Shown: positions 17,556 to 26,756, counted from the stretch's first letter. The stretch is DNA of 32,486 nucleotides from Bordetella parapertussis (GCA_943331855.1 CALQNE010000014.1:1-32486); one strand, 5' to 3'. Notes: generated by a model not told the origin, from the letters alone. Numbers and translations are program-made.

Positions 17556-18431
17556 TTGGAAATTTTTGGACAGCTTTTTTTAAATAGCCTGCAAATCAGT
17601 GCAGCCTATATTTTATTTTCACTCGGTTTGACACTGATTTTTGGTGTCATGAAAGTGGTGAATTTTGCACACGGCGAATTCTTTGGCTTAGTGCTTTTGC
17701 TGATCGCGATCATTGTGCCCTGGCTCAACAGCCCGGCCCTGCCGCTCGTCCTCAACTATGCGCTGGCCGGAACAGCATCAATCCTTGTGACCATGGCCTG
17801 TGGCTGGTTTCTTTATCATTTTGCGTTCAAAAAATTTCAGCGCGATATGGTGGGCTCGTTTGTTTTGTCGGTCGGTCTTTCGCTGCTCATTCAAGGGCTA
17901 TTCTTAGAATTCTTTGGTGGTGTACCCATCAAGTTGCCTGATCTCATTGAAGGTAACATGCACATTCTGGGCGGCGCCATTACTACACAGCGCTTCATAC
18001 TCACGATCATTGCACTCATCGTTGCCGCGACGATGTGCTGGTTGATTGCCGCAACAAAGCTTGGTAAAGCCTTGCGGGCAGTTGCAGAAGATCACGAGGC
18101 TGCAATGCTTCAAGGAATTCCGTACCAAAAAATTGCGCTCTATGGCTTTTTAATCGCAACCTTTTTAGCTGCGATTGCAGGAGCCCTGCTGGCACCCGTC
18201 ACCGTCATCAGTGCCAATGTAGGCAGCGACTTTTTGATCAAAGGATTTATCGCCATCGTCATCGGTGGTCTGGGTAGCATTCCTGGTTCGATCATCGGCA
18301 GCATCTTAATTGCCGTAATTGAAAGTGTCGGTGGTTATTACTTTGACCCGTCGCTCGCAACTTTAGCGATGTTTGTTATCACCATGCTAGTTTTATTGGC
18401 GCGACCAAAAGGAATCATGGGCAATGGTTAG
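17556..18431 (+). CDS. livH: Branched-chain amino acid-type ABC transporter permease LivH
   Basis: A 291-residue, very hydrophobic protein with about eight membrane segments. The GVMKVVNFAHGEFF segment at 30-43 and the later GGLGSIPGSIIGSI loop are hallmarks of LivH permeases; the latter region contacts the ATPases. With LivM it forms the inner-membrane channel of the transporter. The start codon is TTG at 17556-17558 with GAGG eight to nine bases before it; there is no better ATG nearby. Its end overlaps livM by eight bases, which suggests translational coupling. The gap of 79 bases to the receptor gene contains a stem-loop. Confidence 0.9.
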   Translation: MEIFGQLFLNSLQISAAYILFSLGLTLIFGVMKVVNFAHGEFFGLVLLLIAIIVPWLNSPALPLVLNYALAGTASILVTMACGWFLYHFAFKKFQRDMVGSFVLSVGLSLLIQGLFLEFFGGVPIKLPDLIEGNMHILGGAITTQRFILTIIALIVAATMCWLIAATKLGKALRAVAEDHEAAMLQGIPYQKIALYGFLIATFLAAIAGALLAPVTVISANVGSDFLIKGFIAIVIGGLGSIPGSIIGSILIAVIESVGGYYFDPSLATLAMFVITMLVLLARPKGIMGNG

Positions 18432-19365
18432 CACCCGCACCTCTATCGCGAGCGTCGTGACGCTCAGTGCGCTGGCCCTAGGCATTAGCCTGTTTACCGG
18501 TACCGGATTTGCGGCCAGCCTCGTTATCTGGGTTGCCATTAACGTTTTACTGGCCGCAAGCTTTCGCTTTGTTCAACTAATCGGTGAGTTAAATTTTGCG
18601 ATTGCAGGCTTTGTCGGTTTAGGTGCCTACGTTTCTGGCATCTGCACTGCAAAACTGGGGCTGCCCTTCGCCGTCGCGCTGATCAGTGCCGCACTCGCCG
18701 CCACTCTATTGAGTCTGATTGTGGGCTTTATCACCTTGCGCACCAAGGGCCCCTACTTTATGTTGATCAGCTTTGCCTTCACCGAAGTGCTTAGAATGAT
18801 CTACACACAGATTGAATATATCGGCGGTAATTCTGGAATGATCGGAATTTTTCCTCCGGTGCTGCTCACCGAGTATTACCCCACTTTTATCGTCGCGATT
18901 GTGCTGCTGCTTTTACTTGCTTTGTACCAACTCGAGCAATCAGATTTCGGCAAAGTTTTAGTGGCGATCCGTAATAATGATGCCATCGTGCAAACGGTGG
19001 GAATTAATGTTCATTTGACCAAAGTGCTGTGTCTCGCGATCTCTTCCTTTGTCGCAGGCATTGGCGGCGCACTACTCGCGCACGCCAACAATGTCATTAG
19101 CCCCGGCGACTTTAGCTTTTTATTGGCCGTGTACACCCTTGCATACATCAAGGTGGGTGGCGAGTCACATATTGCTGGGCCGATTCTGGGCGCATCCATA
19201 TTGACACTATTAGCGCAGGTGGCAATGGGCTTTGGGCCCTACGAGCATATTTTTTACGGTTCGGCGATTGTCATCGCCGTGCTGCTCATGCCTGATGGTT
19301 TGGTCGGCATCATTCGAAATTTTTTAAAACTTGCCCCCAGAGCGCAAGTTTCGTCTAGACACTAG
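18424..19365 (+). CDS. livM: Branched-chain amino acid-type ABC transporter permease LivM
   Basis: A 313-residue membrane protein with about eight to ten hydrophobic segments. The [17 protein letters not shown] segment near residue 58-74, [20 protein letters not shown] and the [17 protein letters not shown] loop are typical LivM features; the last corresponds to the cytoplasmic coupling region. It partners LivH in the inner membrane. The ATG overlaps the last codons of livH, and the next gene, livG, follows after 15 bases. The C-terminal tail is short and basic. The family assignment is firm; the transported ligand is not defined by this protein. Confidence 0.9.
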   Translation: MVSTRTSIASVVTLSALALGISLFTGTGFAASLVIWVAINVLLAASFRFVQLIGELNFAIAGFVGLGAYVSGICTAKLGLPFAVALISAALAATLLSLIVGFITLRTKGPYFMLISFAFTEVLRMIYTQIEYIGGNSGMIGIFPPVLLTEYYPTFIVAIVLLLLLALYQLEQSDFGKVLVAIRNNDAIVQTVGINVHLTKVLCLAISSFVAGIGGALLAHANNVISPGDFSFLLAVYTLAYIKVGGESHIAGPILGASILTLLAQVAMGFGPYEHIFYGSAIVIAVLLMPDGLVGIIRNFLKLAPRAQVSSRH

Positions 19366-19380
19366 GCACGCGAAAACTCC

Positions 19381-20109
19381 ATGACAACAGAAACGATATT
19401 AAAAGTTGATCGTCTCTCGCGCCGCTTTGGCGGGTTGACCGCTGTCTCAGAACTTAGTTTTGACGTGCAAGCTGGCGAGATTGTCGGCCTCATCGGACCA
19501 AACGGTGCAGGCAAAAGCACAACCTTTAACTGCGTGAGTGGCTTTTATCCATTGTCTGATGGGCGCGTCACGTTTTTTGGCGAAGATATTTCGAAAATGA
19601 CGACCGCACAGGTTTGTCATAAAGGTTTGGTGCGCACTTTTCAGCACGATAGTTTGTTATCGGATATGACGGTCTATGACAATATTCTGATCGCAACCTT
19701 CAGCATGATTCGTTCGAAAAGCGAGCGCGAGCGACGTGTGCACGAAACTGCGGCTATTTTAAATTTGTCTGATCATCTGCAAGAGATCGCGGGCAACTTA
19801 CCCCATGGTTTACAGCGCATGGTGAGCATCGCCATTGCCTTTGCCACACGCCCAAAATTACTTTGTCTTGACGAACCCCTCACCGGACTGAATCAAACCG
19901 AGGTCGGTGGCGCCTTAACGATTTTTAGACAAATCCGTGACGAGTTCAAAATCTCAATCTTGTTAGTTGAGCATAATATGAAAGCGGTGATGGAAATCTG
20001 CGATCGCATTGTGGTGTTAGATCATGGCGTGTTCTTGGCCATGGGCACCCCAAATGAAATCAAGACAAACCCTGCGGTAATAGCGGCTTACCTGGGCAAA
20101 CGAGCATGA
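19381..20109 (+). CDS. livG: ABC transporter ATP-binding protein LivG
   Basis: The 242-residue ATPase has Walker [10 protein letters not shown] at 39-47, the Q-loop Gln88 in RTFQ, Walker B LLCLDEP at 160-166 and a switch His in VEHNM. The ABC signature region reads LPHGLQR at 140-146, whereas LivG proteins usually have LSYGQQR; the Ser, Tyr and first Gln are all changed. It pairs with LivF on the cytoplasmic face to power import. It overlaps livF by the four bases ATGA. Only a weak ribosome-binding site is seen, which fits coupling from livM. The changed signature may weaken one of the two ATP sites of the LivG-LivF dimer. Confidence 0.9.
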   Translation: MTTETILKVDRLSRRFGGLTAVSELSFDVQAGEIVGLIGPNGAGKSTTFNCVSGFYPLSDGRVTFFGEDISKMTTAQVCHKGLVRTFQHDSLLSDMTVYDNILIATFSMIRSKSERERRVHETAAILNLSDHLQEIAGNLPHGLQRMVSIAIAFATRPKLLCLDEPLTGLNQTEVGGALTIFRQIRDEFKISILLVEHNMKAVMEICDRIVVLDHGVFLAMGTPNEIKTNPAVIAAYLGKRA

Positions 20110-20825
20110 CGACCGAACACGCACTCGAGGTGTCTGACCTGGTGATCAACTACGGCATTGTGCCTGCGGTCAAGGGTATTGATTTTTCAGTTGTGCGCGG
20201 CAAGATCACCACCATTATTGGCTCAAATGGTTCGGGTAAATCGACAACCATGAAGGCCTTGACCGGATTGTTGACCGCACAAAGTGGGACCATCCAACTG
20301 TATGGAAAAAATATCCGTGGCACTCAAACTGATGTGCTCGTTCAGCAAGGGCTTGTGCTTGTTCCTGAAGGACGTCGTCTTTTTAAAAGTATGACTGTCG
20401 CTGAGAACTTGCAGATGGGCGCCTATCAGCGTTCAGATCCGTCGGCCATCGCACGCGACTTTGAACGCTCACTTGAATATTTTCCGGCTTTACGCGAAAA
20501 GCTCACTGTTCTAGCGGGTAGCCTAAGCGGCGGTCAACAGCAGATGGTCGCAGTCGCACGCGCACTGATGGCAGCACCAAAATTGCTATTACTCGACGAG
20601 CCAACAATTGGCTTAGCGCCTGCGATCGTTGACACCATCGCCAATATTATTCAATCAATCGCCCAAGACGGCGTTGACATCTTATTAGTCGAACAAAATG
20701 CCGAGATTGCGCTTGAGATCTCTCATTATGCCTACATCATCGAACGTGGCGAAATCGCAATGCACGGGTTTGCAAAAGATCTGTCGAACAGTCCAGACGT
20801 TCAACGCGCTTATTTAGGCATTTAA
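20106..20825 (+). CDS. livF: ABC transporter ATP-binding protein LivF
   Basis: The 239-residue ATPase has Walker A GSNGSGKST at 39-47, a standard ABC signature LSGGQQQ at 140-146, Walker B LLLDEP at 161-166 and a switch His replaced by Gln in VEQNA, as is normal for LivF. VLVPEGRRLF near 84-93 is characteristic of LivF. It forms a heterodimer with LivG. The start overlaps the livG stop, and the following dehydrogenase gene begins 17 bases later, so the transporter and the metabolic genes are probably one transcript. Confidence 0.92.
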   Translation: MTTEHALEVSDLVINYGIVPAVKGIDFSVVRGKITTIIGSNGSGKSTTMKALTGLLTAQSGTIQLYGKNIRGTQTDVLVQQGLVLVPEGRRLFKSMTVAENLQMGAYQRSDPSAIARDFERSLEYFPALREKLTVLAGSLSGGQQQMVAVARALMAAPKLLLLDEPTIGLAPAIVDTIANIIQSIAQDGVDILLVEQNAEIALEISHYAYIIERGEIAMHGFAKDLSNSPDVQRAYLGI

Positions 20826-20842
20826 TTTTTAATAGGATCACC

Positions 20843-21598
20843 ATGGGACGACTATCCAACAAGGTCGCGCTGATTACTGGCGCTGGCGCAGGCATCGGCC
20901 GTGAAACTGCTCTGCTGTTTTCCCAAGAAGGTGCAAAGGTTGCTTTCATTGATAAAAATCCTTCTGGCGGTGCCGAGACCGTCGAACTGATTAAGGCTCA
21001 AGGGGGTGACTGTCTATTTATCGAGGCAGACGTCACGCAAGCGGAACAAGTTGAGGCGGCCGTTCAGCGTTGCGTGAAGACCTTTGGTAAGTTAAATATT
21101 TTGCATAACAATGCCGGCGGCTCAACCGTAAAAGACGGGTCAGTCACCGAAGGCGCGACCGAAGAGTTTTGGCGCAAGATACAACTTGATTTATTCGGTA
21201 CGTGGCTCGGATGCCAATATGGCATACCTGCCATTATCGCCAGTGGTGGCGGTGCGGTGGTCAACATGACTTCAGTCGTGGCGTTAATTGGTACGCACAG
21301 AAAGGACGCTTACACCGCAGCGAAAGGCGCCATCAGTGCCCTCACCCGCTCAATGGCAGTTGAGTATGGCCCGAAAAACGTTCGAATCAATGCAATCGCG
21401 CCCGGGGCAACGGGTACCGATCGAGTCCTCACACTGCTTAAAGACGATGGGGTCACTTCAAAGTTTCTATCTGGTCAAATGTTTGGGGTCGTGCCACCAA
21501 AAGATGTCGCCTATGCCGCTTTATATCTGGCGTCGGATGAATCGCTTTCTACAACGGGGCACATTCTGACAGTTGATGGTGGGCTCACAATCAACTAA
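20843..21598 (+). CDS. Short-chain dehydrogenase/reductase (SDR), classical type
   Basis: The 251-residue protein shows a complete classical SDR set: cofactor loop TGAGAGIG at 12-19, Asp37 (consistent with NAD(H) preference), NNAG at 89-92, and catalytic Ser144, Tyr157 and Lys161 in YTAAK. The C-terminus LTVDGG is standard. It is a cytoplasmic oxidoreductase that interconverts an alcohol and a ketone. It follows livF by 17 bases, with AGGA before the ATG, and precedes an acyl-CoA synthetase by 15 bases. This suggests oxidation of a hydroxy-acid or its CoA ester in the pathway served by the transporter. The exact substrate is unknown. Confidence 0.88.
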   Translation: MGRLSNKVALITGAGAGIGRETALLFSQEGAKVAFIDKNPSGGAETVELIKAQGGDCLFIEADVTQAEQVEAAVQRCVKTFGKLNILHNNAGGSTVKDGSVTEGATEEFWRKIQLDLFGTWLGCQYGIPAIIASGGGAVVNMTSVVALIGTHRKDAYTAAKGAISALTRSMAVEYGPKNVRINAIAPGATGTDRVLTLLKDDGVTSKFLSGQMFGVVPPKDVAYAALYLASDESLSTTGHILTVDGGLTIN

Positions 21599-21613
21599 GA
21601 CACCGAGATTGAC

Positions 21614-23569
21614 ATGGCAACCACTGAACAAACCATCTGGCAACCTCGCGCAGAAGATCTCAGCGACTCAAACATTGCACGCTTGATGCGGCGCTTGGGC
21701 TTCACTGATTACGAAGCTTTTTATCGCTTTTCGATTGAACAACCCGCCAAGTATTGGAAAGAAGTTAACAACTTCTGCGGCATTGTCTGGTCAAAAGAGT
21801 ACACACAATATATCGATACTTCACAAGGGGTCGAATTTCCAAATTGGTTTACGGGTGGCGAGCTTAATTGGGTTGACACCGTCTTACGCTGGTCTGAAGA
21901 CCCAGCAACCGCGCAACAACCCGCACTGATCGCAGAGCGCGAGCAAATCCCTCCTGAAATTGTCACCTTCTCTGAATTAAAAATCCGCGTACAGAACTTT
22001 GCCGCAGGCCTTTCAAAGCTGGGAATTCAACGTGGAGATCGCGTTGGCCTATTAATCGAAAACGGAATCGAAGCAAACGTAGCCCTGCTCGGCTTGTCGT
22101 ATTTAGGTGCAATTGTTGTACCGCTGTTTAGCGGCTTTGGTGTCGACGCCATTGTTGCGCGTCTCTCCTCTTGCACGGCACGCATGTTGATCGCTTCGAC
22201 TGGTTTTAGCCGCCGCGGGAACTTTGTTGATGCGCGCGCAATTGTCGAAGCCGCATGCCAACAACTCCCGACCATCGAACGAATCATCTGGAAACATTCC
22301 CCCGAAGGCCCGCCGCTCAAAGAGGGCGACCTCAGTTGGTCAGTCGTGGCGACACAAACTTCAGGCCAACACGTCCCATCCGCCAGAATGTCGCCTGATG
22401 ATCCCTTTATGGTCATCTACACCTCAGGCACCACCGGCAAGCCTAAAGGCCCAGTGCATACCCACGGTGGCTTTCCGCTCAAAATGGCGCACGACTCGAA
22501 TGTTCATTTTGACGTGCGCCGCGGCGACGTCGTCTGCTGGCCTGCCGATATGGGTTGGATCGCGGGGCCGCTTGTATCAACCATGGCACTCTTAAATGGC
22601 GCGACCTTGGTCACCTATGACGGTGCACCCGACTATCCTGACTGGACGCGGATGGGCAAACTGATCGAACGCTATCGTGTCACCGTCTACGGCGCCTCAC
22701 CCACACTCATTCGTGGGTATGCCAGTCATGCAGCGGTTGCGCTTGAGCCCGATCTCTCCTCAATTCGTCTCTTGATCACTGCAGGCGAACCGATAGATCC
22801 TGTGCACTTCAAATGGTTTGAAACCTATTTCGGCCATGGCACCTGTCCCATTATTAACGTCACGGGCGGCACCGAGGCAAGCTGCGCACTACTTTCGAGC
22901 GTTGTGATCAAACCGATTGCAGCCGGGTCCTTTAACACCGCAAGCCCCAGCGTCATGACCGATGTCGTCGATGCCGCTGGGGCCTCGGTTAAAAATGAAA
23001 TTGGTGAACTATCCATTCGTGCACCCTACGTCGGCATGACACGGTCTTTCTGGAACGACGATGCTCGCTATCTGGATTCGTACTGGCGCACAATCCCAGG
23101 GCAATGGATTCATGGCGATCTGGCCTTGCATGATGATCAAGGATATTTCTATATCTTGGGGCGCTCGGACGATACGTTAAAAATCGCAGGAAAACGTCTA
23201 GGACCGGCTGAGGTCGAAGAAATTTTGCTTGCACTCAAAGAAGTCAGTGAGGCCGCCGCAATCGGCGTATCGGACCCAAGCAAAGGGCAGAAACTCGTCG
23301 TCTTTGTGATCGCGTCACCGGATTACAAGGGTGAAGCCGCGGCGCTTGAAATATTGATTAAAGATCACGTCGCCAACCGCATGGGCAAGCCTTTTCGCCC
23401 CAGCCAAGTCTACATCATGAAAGATTTGCCAAAAACGCGTAGTCAAAAAGTGATGCGTCGTTTGATCCGCAATATTTTCATGCAAGAAAAACTCGGGGAT
23501 CTCTCGGCACTCAACAACCCGAGTGCGATGGAAGAACTCCAGGAAGTCCTAAAAAAATCAGCACCCTGA
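21614..23569 (+). CDS. Acetyl-CoA synthetase-like acyl-CoA ligase
   Basis: A 651-residue ANL-superfamily enzyme. An acetyl-CoA-synthetase-type N-terminal region covers roughly 1-100, including YWKEV at 47-51. The adenylation core has P-loop YTSGTTGKPKG at 269-279, TGGTEA at 417-422 and GDLA at 501-504. Lys612 in SQKVMRR is the expected catalytic lysine of the C-terminal lid. It activates a carboxylic acid to its CoA ester with ATP. The length and N-terminal region fit acetyl- or propionyl-CoA-like synthetases rather than fatty-acyl ligases, but the core differs from housekeeping Acs, for example in having SGTTGKPKGPVHTHGG. Its position between two SDR genes behind a liv transporter suggests the acid is imported and activated here. 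Confidence 0.88.
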   Translation: MATTEQTIWQPRAEDLSDSNIARLMRRLGFTDYEAFYRFSIEQPAKYWKEVNNFCGIVWSKEYTQYIDTSQGVEFPNWFTGGELNWVDTVLRWSEDPATAQQPALIAEREQIPPEIVTFSELKIRVQNFAAGLSKLGIQRGDRVGLLIENGIEANVALLGLSYLGAIVVPLFSGFGVDAIVARLSSCTARMLIASTGFSRRGNFVDARAIVEAACQQLPTIERIIWKHSPEGPPLKEGDLSWSVVATQTSGQHVPSARMSPDDPFMVIYTSGTTGKPKGPVHTHGGFPLKMAHDSNVHFDVRRGDVVCWPADMGWIAGPLVSTMALLNGATLVTYDGAPDYPDWTRMGKLIERYRVTVYGASPTLIRGYASHAAVALEPDLSSIRLLITAGEPIDPVHFKWFETYFGHGTCPIINVTGGTEASCALLSSVVIKPIAAGSFNTASPSVMTDVVDAAGASVKNEIGELSIRAPYVGMTRSFWNDDARYLDSYWRTIPGQWIHGDLALHDDQGYFYILGRSDDTLKIAGKRLGPAEVEEILLALKEVSEAAAIGVSDPSKGQKLVVFVIASPDYKGEAAALEILIKDHVANRMGKPFRPSQVYIMKDLPKTRSQKVMRRLIRNIFMQEKLGDLSALNNPSAMEELQEVLKKSAP

Positions 23570-23593
23570 CACACCTTTAAAGAGATCAATACG

Positions 23594-24376
23594 ATGGACC
23601 TCAACTTAACCGGCAAAAAAGTACTTGTAACAGGCGCTTCACAAGGTATCGGCCAGGCACTTGCCGAATCTTTTGCGCGCGAGGGGTGCGAACTCACGGT
23701 CGTCGCCCGCTCTGGCGATCGACTCAACGCACTGGCGAGCGATTTACTTAAACGCTTCAATGTGCCAACAAGAGTCATTGCCCTTGATATGACGCAAGCC
23801 GGTGCAATTGAAAAAATTGTGGCACAAGCTTCTGATATCGATATTTTAGTAAATAACGCCGGCACAATTCCAGGGGGCAACCTGTGGGATGTCAACGCGA
23901 CTCAGTGGCGCGAAGGGTGGGAGCTGAAAGTCTTGGGATACATTGACATGACCCGAGCTTTCTACCCAATCTTCAAAGCGCGCGGGCAAGGCGTCATCAT
24001 CAACAATATTGGTATTGGCGGTGAGAACTATGATTTTGATTACGTTGCCGGTACCACCGGCAATGCCGCTCTGATGGCCTTCACCCGCGCGATTGGCGGC
24101 AGAAGCCTGCGCGATGGCATTCGGGTGCTTGGGGTTAACCCAGGGGCCGTTTCAACCCCCCGTATTGAAAAGGTCTTGCGCCGTCGCGCCAAGGACCAGT
24201 TTGGCGATGAAAACCGAACTGGCGAGCTCCTGGCCAAACTTCCGTTGGGTCGCGCGGCCACTTCAGAAGAAATTGCCGACTTGTGCGTCTATCTGGCCTC
24301 GGATAAGTCGGCCTATACCTCTGGATCCATCTTTACGGTCGACGGCGGGATCACCTCGGCACGCTCAATCGTCTAA
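23594..24376 (+). CDS. Atypical short-chain dehydrogenase/reductase lacking canonical Ser and Lys
   Basis: A 260-residue SDR with an intact cofactor loop TGASQGIG at 13-20, basic Arg39 after the second strand (consistent with NADP(H)), NNAG at 87-90 and a closing FTVDGG. The active site is unusual. Tyr150 is followed by VAGTT, so the Lys of the usual Tyr-x-x-x-Lys is Thr154, and the usual Ser position falls in NNIGIGG, which has no Ser. It may bind its cofactor but use different chemistry, act on a different substrate class, or be non-catalytic. It lies 24 bases after the CoA ligase with AGAGA before the ATG, and closes the operon-like unit. Confidence 0.85.
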   Translation: MDLNLTGKKVLVTGASQGIGQALAESFAREGCELTVVARSGDRLNALASDLLKRFNVPTRVIALDMTQAGAIEKIVAQASDIDILVNNAGTIPGGNLWDVNATQWREGWELKVLGYIDMTRAFYPIFKARGQGVIINNIGIGGENYDFDYVAGTTGNAALMAFTRAIGGRSLRDGIRVLGVNPGAVSTPRIEKVLRRRAKDQFGDENRTGELLAKLPLGRAATSEEIADLCVYLASDKSAYTSGSIFTVDGGITSARSIV

Positions 24377-24469
24377 CACCCGAGGCCTCGCTAGGTAAGG
24401 TATGATCTTGCGCACGCAGTGCGTGCCTCTACCTTGACACTGTCCTTTTTTAATCAATCGACTGAAAAC

Positions 24470-25648
24470 ATGAACTGGTTTGCTCGTCCTGCAATCACTG
24501 CAATATTTCTTCTGTGCGCCTTCGGGATCCCCTCAATCGGTCGTACGCAAACACCAACAGCCGCCCCGTCAGAACAAGTCGCCTCGCGCGCACCTACGAC
24601 CACACCCAGCGAACCCGTAGCAGCACCCGTGGTCAGCGCTCAGCCAGTGCGCAATGCTTCGGCAAACAAACAGGGGCAGTACTTTGTCGGATCGCACCCT
24701 ACCCCTGACGCGTTTCCATTTTTAACGAGCGACAATAAAAAGGCAGCAGATGAGTCTTGGGCGGTCTACCAAAAAGATCACGGCTTATTAATGACAGACT
24801 GGGCGAAGACTGAAATTCGTTTCCCCCGTGCCGGTACTGTTTTCTACCCCTTCTCTGGCCCTGATTTTGTGACCGTCAATCAACTCTACCCTGATGCTGA
24901 TCGCTATGTCATGGTGGCCATGCAAGCGGCAGGTGAACCCGCTCTGCTCGCGCAAATGTCGCCCGAGCGTGCACAGCATTTTCAAACAAAATTTTTGCGC
25001 GAATGGAAACGCTTTGCCTACAACGCGTTTTTTATTACGGCCGAACTTGAGGCTGACCGCTTCGCCAAAAGCGCCCATATCGGCATCACGACGATCCTGA
25101 TTACTTTCGCACTTTACACAGGCTACGATGTGGCTGAGCTCTATCCCATCGCCTATGACTCTGCTTCAGGGCAATTTATTAAGTCTGCCGGCCCTTGGAC
25201 ATCTGTTCGCCTGGTACTGAAAAAAAATGGCAAAACTGTCGCACTGGATTATGTCAGTCTTGATTTATCAGACCAAAATCTCTTAGTCAATGAACCCATG
25301 AGAGGCTGGTTGAGTCAGATGACTCAACATCCAATGCTGATTAAAGCTGCGTCACACTTACTGCAAGACGGTAATTTTATTGTTTTGCGCGACATGATTA
25401 CCAAAAATAGTCCAATCGTCGTTCAAGATGAAACGGGTGTCGACTATGCCTTCCTGAAAAAAATTGGTAATGTGGATTTGTATGGAGGATTTTCGTTACC
25501 CTTCGAGCAATTTAGTCCTCACAAACAACAATCTTTGGCTCAGGCCTACCGGCAAGCGACAAACAGCAAGCCAATGCCCTTCGCCTTTAGCTACAACAAA
25601 GAGCATGAACGCCGCAGTGTTCAGATCGCACGTCGCACGGCGCAATAA
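24470..25648 (+). CDS. Secreted protein of unknown function with Ala/Pro/Thr linker
   Basis: The 392-residue product has an N-terminal signal peptide (hydrophobic 9-22). A low-complexity linker at about 27-62, rich in Ala, Pro, Thr and Ser, follows with an imperfectly repeated TPSE/APSE motif. The folded part starts near 70 with YFVGSHPTPD and contains FYPFSGPDFVTVNQLYPDA at 125-143. No catalytic motif or known domain was recognised. The linker suggests it is held away from a membrane or wall in the periplasm. It follows the liv-SDR-ligase unit after a 93-base gap that contains a short GCACGC/GCGTGC hairpin, so it may be separately transcribed. It converges with a Bug receptor gene. The start is the first ATG that gives a proper signal peptide. 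Confidence 0.78.
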   Translation: MNWFARPAITAIFLLCAFGIPSIGRTQTPTAAPSEQVASRAPTTTPSEPVAAPVVSAQPVRNASANKQGQYFVGSHPTPDAFPFLTSDNKKAADESWAVYQKDHGLLMTDWAKTEIRFPRAGTVFYPFSGPDFVTVNQLYPDADRYVMVAMQAAGEPALLAQMSPERAQHFQTKFLREWKRFAYNAFFITAELEADRFAKSAHIGITTILITFALYTGYDVAELYPIAYDSASGQFIKSAGPWTSVRLVLKKNGKTVALDYVSLDLSDQNLLVNEPMRGWLSQMTQHPMLIKAASHLLQDGNFIVLRDMITKNSPIVVQDETGVDYAFLKKIGNVDLYGGFSLPFEQFSPHKQQSLAQAYRQATNSKPMPFAFSYNKEHERRSVQIARRTAQ

Positions 25649-25684
25649 ATATCCGTTCGCACCAGAAAAACTGCTTACTGGAAT

Positions 25685-26665
25685 TTAATCAATTTTAATA
25701 TTGCGCTCTTGAATAACGGCTTTCCAAATGGCTGACTCTTTCGCCATATAGTCAGCTAGCGCTTGACGAGTCATCGGATCCGGGATGAGTCCATGCGACA
25801 GCAAAGCCTCTCGAACCGCAGGCGTCGTCAGCACTTTGACAAACTCTGCGTTCCAGCGGTCGAGAATAGGGGTTGGCGTTTTTCCAGGCGCAAGGTAAGC
25901 GTACCAATTTGAAGCATTGAACTCTGGATAACCCGATTCAGCAATGGTTGGTAAGCTAGACAACGAGTCAGGCCGTGTCAATCCAGTGGTTGCCAATCCC
26001 ACAAGTTTTTTACTTTGAATATGTGAAGCGGCAGACGATGGCGTAGAGTAATACGCCTCGATGCGTCCGCCAATCAAATCAATCATTGCAGCGCTGCCAC
26101 CTTTATACGGGATATGTACGATTTCGATACCCGCGCGTTGCCCGAGCAATTCACCCGCCAAATGCGCAGCAGATCCAACCCCCGTTGAGGCATAGGTCAA
26201 CTTACCCGGATTTTTTTTCGCGAGCGCAATAAACTCGGCCAAGGTGGTGATATTCAAAGAAGGCGGCACCACCAATACATTAGGGAAACTCACTCCCATC
26301 GTGATGGGCGCTAAATCGCGCAAAGGGTCAAAAGAAAGTTTCATCAAGTGCGGTATCACAGCCATCGGACCAATCGATCCCAACATCAACACCGTACCAT
26401 CCGATTTGGCATTCACAACGTATTGCGCCGCCAACATGCCCCCAGCACCAGGCTTATTCTCGACTACAACAGCCTGACCTAAATTCGCGGCAAGCTCTTT
26501 AGCAATAATTCGGGTTGAGGTATCTGTCCCACCCCCGGCCACAAAGCCCACAATAATCGTAATTGTTTGCCCAACCGGAAATTCTTGTGCTGACGCAATA
26601 CGACCTAAACTGACCAGCAGCAACAGGTTCAGCAGTAACCAAGCGCTTAATCGTCTTATTTTCAC
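25685..26665 (-). CDS. Bug/TctC family periplasmic substrate-binding receptor (4 of 6)
   Basis: This 326-residue protein starts at a GTG (26663-26665), which has GGGGA five bases upstream. A TTG four codons earlier overlaps that ribosome site and is less likely. The signal is KIRR plus a Leu-rich stretch at 8-20, with cleavage after the ASA of ASAQEF near 26. Landmarks are GFVAGGGTDTSTR at 40-52 and IPYKGGS. It is divergent from the AlkK-like ligase gene at 26810, across about 145 bases with two short inverted repeats. The arrangement suggests a shared promoter region and possibly an acid that is both bound by this receptor and activated by the ligase. Confidence 0.89.
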   Translation of the reverse strand: MKIRRLSAWLLLNLLLLVSLGRIASAQEFPVGQTITIIVGFVAGGGTDTSTRIIAKELAANLGQAVVVENKPGAGGMLAAQYVVNAKSDGTVLMLGSIGPMAVIPHLMKLSFDPLRDLAPITMGVSFPNVLVVPPSLNITTLAEFIALAKKNPGKLTYASTGVGSAAHLAGELLGQRAGIEIVHIPYKGGSAAMIDLIGGRIEAYYSTPSSAASHIQSKKLVGLATTGLTRPDSLSSLPTIAESGYPEFNASNWYAYLAPGKTPTPILDRWNAEFVKVLTTPAVREALLSHGLIPDPMTRQALADYMAKESAIWKAVIQERNIKID

Positions 26666-26670
26666 AAATA

Positions 26671-26675
26671 TCCCC
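26671..26675 (-). promoter_or_regulatory. Ribosome binding site deciding the receptor start at 26665
   Basis: GGGGA on the minus strand lies five bases before the GTG at 26663-26665 and overlaps the alternative TTG start, which favours the GTG. Confidence 0.5.
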
Positions 26676-26696
26676 AAAAATCACGCCCGATGCTTT

Positions 26697-26756
26697 CGGC
26701 AAAAATGCCGTGCCCTCGCTAAATAACGAGTGTACATTTCAAACTAACGATATGAT
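26697..26756. promoter_or_regulatory. Inverted repeats and -10-like element between divergent receptor and ligase genes
   Basis: CGGCA-AAAA-TGCCG (26697-26710) is a perfect short hairpin. CTCG...CGAG (26715-26730) is an imperfect palindrome with six of eight positions paired. TATGAT at 26751-26756 resembles a -10 box toward the ligase, but no good -35 box was found. A regulatory role is a weak inference. Confidence 0.3.

Noticed and set aside
23443..23895. 150-codon minus-strand open frame over the ligase and SDR genes
   Set aside because: It covers the ends of two strongly supported plus-strand genes and has no domain of its own.
24381..24426. CGAGGCCTCG palindrome and GCACGC/GCGTGC hairpin as a terminator
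   Set aside because: Neither is followed by a T run directly, so termination is not supported. They are noted only in the neighbouring gene entry.
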